Positions 62,400 through 64,000 of a stretch of 64,000 nucleotides of DNA are shown in pieces. Location: NCBI RefSeq assembly GCF_001613125.1, contig NZ_BDBT01000001.1:124001-188000 (forward strand), read 5' to 3'. The notes under the pieces are model-generated. The model saw only the letters and a program-made list of their open reading frames with translations, was not told the origin of the DNA and searched no databases. Positions within the stretch are counted from its first letter, which is position 1, and the number at the start of each line of letters is the position of its first letter. Source of the stretch: Nocardia shimofusensis NBRC 100134 (GTDB taxonomy: Bacteria > Actinomycetota > Actinomycetes > Mycobacteriales > Mycobacteriaceae). The position numbers were made by a program, and so were the translations under genes.

Positions 62400-64000
<1,601 letters not shown>

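Overview
This is a GC-rich (about 70%) actinobacterial chromosome segment, most likely from Nocardia or a close relative in the mycolic-acid-bearing Mycobacteriales. The genus is inference. It rests on the C-terminal half of PknG, F420-dependent glucose-6-phosphate dehydrogenase, an MCR-type alpha-methylacyl-CoA racemase, an EmbR-like SARP-FHA regulator, FprA, and blocks whose gene order I recall from Mycobacterium tuberculosis (pknG/ackA/pta/fgd; rhodanese-metZ; purA-Rv0358-Rv0359; Rv0360c-Rv0361; fba-Rv0364-Rv0365c; pyrE-Rv0383c-clpB). No rRNA, tRNA, CRISPR array, prophage or intact insertion sequence was seen.

Layout. 0-4.7 kb: 3' part of pknG converging on pta-ackA. 4.7-21.2 kb: an accessory block of regulator/effector pairs: DJ-1/PfpI + MarR with twin operators; a GbsR-type repressor divergent from a two-gene ABC exporter; two acetyltransferases; hydrolase + MerR; duplicated DoxX genes flanking a secreted protein; gene remnants; WYL regulator divergent from a DHA2-type MFS pump; a small toxin-antitoxin pair; a HAD phosphatase; WYL regulator divergent from a glyoxalase-fold protein. 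21.3-29.9 kb: mostly core metabolism: fgd, a SAM-IV-type riboswitch controlling rhodanese-metZ, fprA, an amidohydrolase, a LysE exporter, a DUF456 membrane protein and mcr. 30-39.3 kb: a MocR regulator, an alkyltransferase-like DNA repair protein, a thioesterase, a hotdog dehydratase, a hydrolase, a methyltransferase, a lipoprotein and a large LuxR/AAA regulator.

39.4-64 kb: the conserved block running from purA to clpB. It carries membrane and envelope genes (site-2 protease-like, FUSC, a 1080-residue disordered membrane protein, two DedA proteins, GH76, DUF4185, EmbR-like regulator), the metabolic genes fba, fabH and pyrE, and a truncated clpB at the right edge.

Functional themes. Acetate/acetyl-phosphate conversion (pta-ackA), sulfur assimilation under SAM control, F420 and ferredoxin redox chemistry, acyl-CoA and lipid handling (mcr, fabH, two FAS1_DH/MaoC fusions), and arabinan/mannan-linked envelope biology (DUF4185 beside an EmbR-like regulator, GH76). 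The most unusual material is: an Arg-rich heptad-repeat ORF overlapping both neighbours by 4 bp; a disordered membrane protein carrying at least seven T-x-x-[I/L] motifs resembling FHA ligands; a doxX locus duplicated with its control region and terminator; remnants of a SnoaL-like gene and of a second antitoxin; and several short tandem repeats and long perfect hairpins between genes.
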